Source of the DNA: an uncultured Clostridia bacterium
GTDB taxonomy: Bacteria > Bacillota > Clostridia > Oscillospirales > Acutalibacteraceae
DNA length: 9,753 bases
NCBI GenBank assembly: GCA_937898195.1
Contig: CALEJD010000003.1
Location: forward strand, 1-9,753
Reading direction: 5' to 3'
Both the position numbers and the translations under genes were made by a program. The notes under the pieces are model-generated. The model saw only the letters and a list, made by a program, of their open reading frames with translations, was not told the DNA's origin and searched no databases. Shown piece after piece: positions 5,677 to 9,753 of this stretch. Numbering within the stretch: position 1 is the first letter of the stretch; the number at the start of each line of letters is the position of its first letter.

Positions 5677-6891
5677 TTATTTGCAGAAGTAGTTTTTAAT
5701 TCTTTCTACTGCTTTGATTGTGTTTTCTGTTGAGCCGAATGCTGTGAGTCTGAAATAACCTTCACCGCTTGGACCAAAGCCTTCGCCTGGAGTACCAACA
5801 ACCTGAATATTCTCAAGAAGTGTATCGAAGAAATCCCAGCTGCTCATTCCGTCAGGAGTTTTGAGCCATACATAAGGTGAGTTTACTGCACCATAAACTG
5901 TGAATCCACATTCTTTAAGTCCGTTATAGATAATCTTTGCATTATTCTGATAATATGCAATGATTTCACGGATTTGCTTTTTGCCTTCTTCACTATAACA
6001 AGCTTCTGCTGCTCTTTGTGTGATATAAGAAACACCGTTGAACTTTGTTGCCTGACGGCGAGCCCAAAGAGCATTGAGTTCAACACCATCAACCTTAATG
6101 TCGTGTGGCACTACTGTGTAACCGCAACGAACACCTGTGAATCCTGCTGTCTTTGAGAAACTTCTGAACTCGATAGCACAACTCTTTGCACCTTCGATTT
6201 CATAGATTGAATGTGGAACATTATCTTCTGTGATAAATGCTTCATAAGCAGAGTCAAAAAGGATTACTGCACCATTTTCATTTGCATAGTCAACCCATTT
6301 TTTGAGTTCGTCCCTTGTTGCTGCCATACCTGTTGGGTTGTTAGGGAAACAAAGATAAATAATATCAACCTTTTCTTTTGGAAGTTCAGGCAAGAAGTTG
6401 TTTTCTGCAAGGCAAGGCATATAATAAATATTTGTCCAACCGTTTTCTGTCTTGTCACCTGAGCGTCCGCTCATAACATTTGTGTCAACATAAACTGGAT
6501 AAACAGGGTCACAAACTGCAACTTTATTATCAGTTGAGAAGATGTCACCGATATTACCACAGTCACTCTTTGCACCGTCTGATACAAAAATTTCGCTATT
6601 ATCAAGCTCTACGCCATATTTTTTGTAATCGTTATCGTTGATTGCATTGAGAAGCCATTCGTGACCATATTCTGGTGGATAACCCATAAATGTTTTTTCG
6701 TCTGCCATTTCGTCAACTGCTTTGTGCATTGCAGTAATACAAGCATCTGCAAGTGGACGAGTAACATCACCGATACCAAGACGGATAATCTCTTTGTCAG
6801 GATTAGCCGCAGTATAAGCCTTTACCTTTTTTGCAATGTTTGAGAAAAGGTATGAACTCTGAATTTTTAAAAAGTTTTCATTTATTTTCAT
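5677..6891 (-). CDS. dapL: LL-diaminopimelate aminotransferase
   Basis: PLP-dependent, cytosolic enzyme converting tetrahydrodipicolinate plus glutamate directly to LL-diaminopimelate in one step, bypassing the acylated DapD/C/E route. The 404 residues match the family length. It is a fold-type I aminotransferase with LGIGDVTRPL (38-47), SDGAKSD (104-110), DPVYPVY (128-134), FPNNPTG (182-188), the PLP-binding K247 in SFSKTAGFTGVRCGY, and the substrate-carboxylate motif YFRLTAFG near the end. The N-terminal SYLFSNIAKKV and the GDVTRPL segment are typical of DapL rather than aspartate aminotransferase. A strong GGAGGG precedes the ATG. It follows dapF by 23 bp, so the enzyme and the epimerase that consumes its product are co-transcribed. 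It is last in the cluster, followed by a terminator. Confidence 0.97.
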   Translation of the reverse strand: MKINENFLKIQSSYLFSNIAKKVKAYTAANPDKEIIRLGIGDVTRPLADACITAMHKAVDEMADEKTFMGYPPEYGHEWLLNAINDNDYKKYGVELDNSEIFVSDGAKSDCGNIGDIFSTDNKVAVCDPVYPVYVDTNVMSGRSGDKTENGWTNIYYMPCLAENNFLPELPKEKVDIIYLCFPNNPTGMAATRDELKKWVDYANENGAVILFDSAYEAFITEDNVPHSIYEIEGAKSCAIEFRSFSKTAGFTGVRCGYTVVPHDIKVDGVELNALWARRQATKFNGVSYITQRAAEACYSEEGKKQIREIIAYYQNNAKIIYNGLKECGFTVYGAVNSPYVWLKTPDGMSSWDFFDTLLENIQVVGTPGEGFGPSGEGYFRLTAFGSTENTIKAVERIKNYFCK

Positions 6892-6914
6892 AATTGTCCC
6901 TCCGACAACATTTT

Positions 6915-7748
6915 TTACACTTCTATTTCACCCGTGAACACTTCAACCGCGTTGCCACTTAAATAAACATTATCGTTTTTGTGCCATTTAACTGTTAATG
7001 TGCCACCTTTGGTGTGAATTTTAATATCTTCGTTTTTTGAACAAACGCCATTTAAAACTGATGCCACCGCAACTGCACAAGCACCTGTGCCACAAGCTAA
7101 AGTTTCACCACTGCCACGCTCCCACACACGCATTTTAAGATTATTTTCATCAATAATCTCTACAAATTCGGTGTTTATTCTTTCGGGGAACATTTCGTGG
7201 TTTTCAAAAAACGGACCAATTCTTTCTAAATCTAATTTATGTATACATTCACGAAAAACTATGCAATGTGGGTTGCCCATACTGACACAAGTTATTTCAT
7301 AATCCTTATTTTCAATGTTAAGAATTTCGTTTTTTACGATATTGTCACCATATCGTGTGGGGATTTGCCTACCATTTAATATAGGCTTGCCCATATTCAC
7401 TCTGCCACCCGTTGCAAATCCATTTTTATCAAAAATTTCAACAAGTTTTATTCCGCTGAGTGTGTCAATTTTTATAATTGGTTTCTTTTTTCGGTTATCA
7501 TATATGTATTTGGCAACACAACGGATTGCATTGCCACACATTTTAGCGCGAGAGCCGTCTGCATTATAAATATCCATAAAGCAATCGGCAATATATGATG
7601 GTTTTATCAGCACGATTCCATCTGCACCCACGCCGAAGTGTCTGTCACTTAATTTTTTTGACAATCTTTCTGGGTTTTCAACATTTTGCAAGAAACAATC
7701 AATATAAATATAATCATTTCCTGCGCCGTGCATTTTTGTGAATTTCAT
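6915..7748 (-). CDS. dapF: Diaminopimelate epimerase
   Basis: Cofactor-independent epimerase converting LL- to meso-diaminopimelate, the direct precursor of lysine and of the peptidoglycan cross-linking residue. At 277 residues it has normal length. The two catalytic cysteines are C71 in MCGNAIRC (70-77) and C219 in ACGTGACA (218-225). Substrate-binding elements are the N-terminal MHGAGNDYIYID (6-17), NADGS (62-66), MGNPH (157-161) and RGSGET (211-216). The ATG is preceded by GGGGGA 6 bp upstream, but that purine run is part of the 3' arm of a stem-loop (7757-7791), suggesting control of translation. It lies 57 bp downstream of glyA and 23 bp upstream of dapL. Confidence 0.97.
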   Translation of the reverse strand: MKFTKMHGAGNDYIYIDCFLQNVENPERLSKKLSDRHFGVGADGIVLIKPSYIADCFMDIYNADGSRAKMCGNAIRCVAKYIYDNRKKKPIIKIDTLSGIKLVEIFDKNGFATGGRVNMGKPILNGRQIPTRYGDNIVKNEILNIENKDYEITCVSMGNPHCIVFRECIHKLDLERIGPFFENHEMFPERINTEFVEIIDENNLKMRVWERGSGETLACGTGACAVAVASVLNGVCSKNEDIKIHTKGGTLTVKWHKNDNVYLSGNAVEVFTGEIEV

Positions 7749-7756
7749 AAGTAATC

Positions 7757-7791
7757 CCCCACTGCATTTTTATAAATTTTATGCAGTGGGG
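7757..7791 (-). promoter_or_regulatory. Stem-loop in the glyA-dapF gap covering the dapF ribosome-binding site
   Basis: On the minus strand CCCCACTGCAT (7781-7791) pairs perfectly with ATGCAGTGGGG (7757-7767) around a 13-nt AT-only loop. The final G residues of the 3' arm are part of the GGGGGA Shine-Dalgarno of dapF. The minus-strand sequence after the stem is GATTACTT, not a T-run, so it is not a classical terminator in the operon's direction. It may limit dapF translation, block 3' exonucleases to stabilise the upstream mRNA, or act as a weak attenuator. Confidence 0.7.
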
Positions 7792-7804
7792 TTAGTTTTA
7801 TGAA

Positions 7805-9058
7805 TTATTCATATAAAGGATATTTTTTGCAAAGCTGGGCAACACCGTTTTTAATATAATCTTTCTGATTTTCAAAGTCGGTAGCTGCAAGATAGATAAA
7901 CTCTGCAATTTTATCCATATCTTCTACGCCCAAGCCCCTTGTTGTAACTGCTGGTGTGCCAAGTCTTACACCACTTGTTACGAATGGCTTTTCAGGGTCG
8001 TTTGGAATTGCGTTTTTGTTTGCTGTGATATGAACTTCGTCAAGTTTGTGTTCAAGCTCTTTACCTGTAATGCCAACTGAACGAAGGTCAACAAGCATAA
8101 GGTGATTATCTGTGCCACCTGAAACCAAATTAATACCACGCTTTGTGAGTCCCTCTGCCAATGCTTTTGCATTGTCGATAACTCTTTGCTGATAAGCTTT
8201 GAAGTCATCGCTTAATGCTTCGCCAAAGCAAACTGCTTTACCAGCGATAATGTGCATTAAAGGACCACCCTGAGTGCCTGGGAAAATAGCCTTATTAAAC
8301 TGCATACCAAATTCTTCGTCTTTGCAAAGAATGATACCACCACGAGGACCACGAAGTGTTTTGTGAGTTGTTGATGTTACAACATCTGCATAAGGCACTG
8401 GTGATGGATGAAGCCCTGCTGCAACAAGACCTGCAATGTGAGCCATATCAACCATAAAATAAGCGCCTACGCTGTGAGCGATATTTGCAATTCTTTCAAA
8501 GTCAATTGTTCTTGGATATGCTGATGCACCTGCTACGATAAGCTTTGGTTTACATTCCTTTGCTTTCTGTTCAAAAGCTTCATAGTCAAGGAACCCGTTT
8601 TCGTCAACACCATAAGGCACGAAATTATAGTATTTGCCTGACATATTAACAGGTGAGCCGTGAGTTAAGTGACCACCCTCTGCAAGGTTCATACCCATAA
8701 CTGTGTCACCAGGATTAATAAGAGCAAAATAAACTGCCATATTTGCCTGAGCGCCAGAGTGTGGTTGAACATTAGCATAAGCTGCACCAAAAAGTTTTTT
8801 AAGTCTGTCACGTGCAATATCTTCAACAATATCCACGTGCTGACATCCGCCGTAATATCTCTTGCCCGGATAACCCTCAGCATATTTATTTGTGAGAACG
8901 CTACCCATTGCTGCCATTACTGCAGGTGAAACAATGTTTTCACTTGCAATAAGTTCGAGATTTTCTCTCTGTCTTTTAAGTTCGAGACCCATAGCCTCTG
9001 CAACTTCAGGGTCTGTATTATTAATAAAACCGATAGAATCAATTAAGTTTTCAAACAT
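7805..9058 (-). CDS. glyA: Serine hydroxymethyltransferase
   Basis: PLP-dependent cytosolic enzyme that interconverts serine plus tetrahydrofolate with glycine plus 5,10-methylene-tetrahydrofolate, the main one-carbon source for purine, thymidylate and methionine synthesis. Length is 417 residues, standard for bacterial GlyA. Motifs are LIASENIVS (36-44), NKYAEGYPGKRYYGG (57-71), VQPHSGAQAN (97-106), VDMAHIAGLVAAG (203-215) with D204 and H207, the PLP lysine K233 in TSTTHKTLRGPRGG, and GTQGGP (261-266). AAAGGA lies about 10 bp before the ATG. It is separated from guaB by 27 bp and from dapF by 57 bp, all in the same direction, so it is probably read from a promoter beyond the right edge. No residue changes of note. 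Confidence 0.98.
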   Translation of the reverse strand: MFENLIDSIGFINNTDPEVAEAMGLELKRQRENLELIASENIVSPAVMAAMGSVLTNKYAEGYPGKRYYGGCQHVDIVEDIARDRLKKLFGAAYANVQPHSGAQANMAVYFALINPGDTVMGMNLAEGGHLTHGSPVNMSGKYYNFVPYGVDENGFLDYEAFEQKAKECKPKLIVAGASAYPRTIDFERIANIAHSVGAYFMVDMAHIAGLVAAGLHPSPVPYADVVTSTTHKTLRGPRGGIILCKDEEFGMQFNKAIFPGTQGGPLMHIIAGKAVCFGEALSDDFKAYQQRVIDNAKALAEGLTKRGINLVSGGTDNHLMLVDLRSVGITGKELEHKLDEVHITANKNAIPNDPEKPFVTSGVRLGTPAVTTRGLGVEDMDKIAEFIYLAATDFENQKDYIKNGVAQLCKKYPLYE

Positions 9059-9085
9059 CTTTTTTATTTCCTTTAATTAGTTTAA

Positions 9086-9753
9086 TTAAAAATTACCTGA
9101 ATAGTTTGGAGCTTCTTTAGTGATATAAACATCGTGTGGATGGCTTTCTTTAAGACCTGCGTTTGTAATTCTAATGAATTTTGTCTTTGTTTTGAGTTCT
9201 TCAATTGTTGCACAACCACAGTAACCCATACCAGCTTTAAGACCACCCATAAGCTGATAAATTGTATCTGAAAGAAGTCCCTTATAAGGAACACGGCCTT
9301 CAACGCCTTCTGGAACAAGCTTCTTGTTGTTAGCTTGGAAATATCTGTCTTTTGAGCCGTTGTTCATAGCTGCGATACTACCCATGCCACGATAAACCTT
9401 GAACTGACGACCTTGGTAGATTTCGCTCTCCCCTGGTGACTCTTCACAACCTGCAACAAGTGAACCAACCATGATAGCTGAAGCACCTGCAGCGATAGCT
9501 TTAACAATTTCACCTGAATATTTGATACCACCGTCAGCGATTACTGTTATACCATGCTTTGCAGCTTCGTTTGCTGAATCATAAACCGCTGTAATCTGTG
9601 GAACACCGATACCTGCAACAACACGAGTTGTACAGATAGAACCAGGGCCGATACCAACCTTAACACAATCTGCACCTGCATCGATAAGAGCTTTTGTTGC
9701 TTCTGCAGTTGCAATGTTACCACCGATAAGTGAAAGGTCTGGATATGCTGCCT
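9086..9753 (-). CDS. guaB: Inosine-5'-monophosphate dehydrogenase, C-terminal portion (5' end outside window)
   Basis: NAD-dependent cytosolic enzyme oxidising IMP to XMP, the committed step to guanine nucleotides. The window holds 221 residues, about the last 45% of a normal ~485-residue protein. The frame stays open to the right edge. Visible are IGGNIATAEA, the catalytic loop GIGPGSICTTRVVAGIGVPQ with its nucleophilic Cys (codon 9632-9634), the phosphate-binding IADGGIKYSGEIVKA and MVGSLVAGCEESPGE. The flap region follows: YRGMGSIAAM, then KDRYFQ with the Arg-Tyr pair, then EGVEGRVPYKG. The C-terminus ends HDVYITKEAPNYSGNF, typical of IMPDH. The N-terminal barrel half and any CBS domains are not visible. 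It is the most upstream visible member of the minus-strand cluster, 27 bp ahead of glyA. Confidence 0.97.
   Translation of the reverse strand, partial: AAYPDLSLIGGNIATAEATKALIDAGADCVKVGIGPGSICTTRVVAGIGVPQITAVYDSANEAAKHGITVIADGGIKYSGEIVKAIAAGASAIMVGSLVAGCEESPGESEIYQGRQFKVYRGMGSIAAMNNGSKDRYFQANNKKLVPEGVEGRVPYKGLLSDTIYQLMGGLKAGMGYCGCATIEELKTKTKFIRITNAGLKESHPHDVYITKEAPNYSGNF

Noticed and set aside
7757..7791. Intrinsic terminator ending a guaB-glyA transcript
   Set aside because: The stem is strong, but the following minus-strand sequence is GATTACTT with no T-run, and no good promoter for dapF is visible in the gap, so read-through is more likely.

Overview
The window reads as a chromosomal segment of a low-GC (roughly 40% by eye) anaerobic Firmicute, most likely a Clostridia member of the Ruminococcaceae/Oscillospirales type. 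The evidence is an LL-diaminopimelate aminotransferase (DapL) lysine route, a short thermophile/clostridial-type adenosylhomocysteinase, a RING-like zinc finger/DUF2628 membrane protein, strong purine-rich Shine-Dalgarno sequences, a TTG start, and promoters of the TTGaca-17-TATAAT class. No phage, transposon, CRISPR or clearly transferred segment is visible; this is mainly housekeeping DNA with a few poorly understood genes.

Layout. At the left edge, on the minus strand, is the 5' part of a 5S rRNA gene with its own strong promoter and helically phased A-tracts upstream; no 23S gene precedes it. Next, also on the minus strand, is a 590-residue single-pass membrane protein (about 245-2017) with a very Lys/Pro/Glu-rich cytoplasmic tail and a large external, probably beta-propeller-like domain. 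A 172-bp divergent intergenic region carries two opposed sigma-A promoters whose -10 elements lie in two copies of the same 12-mer. On the plus strand follow three tightly spaced genes: ahcY-type hydrolase, the RING/DUF2628 membrane protein (2-bp gap), and galU (24-bp gap), ended by a symmetric terminator at about 5303-5330 that can also stop minus-strand transcripts.

From 5335 to the right edge everything is on the minus strand. Transcription runs from the right: guaB (IMP dehydrogenase, 3' part only), glyA, dapF, dapL, with gaps of 27, 57 and 23 bp, ending in a hairpin terminator at about 5646-5672. The glyA-dapF gap holds a strong stem-loop that covers the dapF ribosome-binding site. Immediately past the dapL terminator a consensus promoter drives an 80-residue membrane-anchored protein of unknown function, which ends at the shared terminator.

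Biologically, the right-hand cluster joins guanine nucleotide synthesis (GuaB), one-carbon supply for purines (GlyA) and the last steps to meso-diaminopimelate (DapL then DapF) for lysine and peptidoglycan. The plus-strand cluster joins recycling of the methylation by-product S-adenosylhomocysteine (or its inosyl form), an unknown membrane zinc-finger protein, and UDP-glucose production for envelope polymers. The items most worth a second look are the RING/DUF2628 protein coupled to ahcY, the altered base-binding loop of AhcY, the Lys-rich-tail membrane protein, the hairpin over the dapF ribosome-binding site, the small membrane protein with a consensus promoter, and the self-promoted leading or solitary 5S gene.
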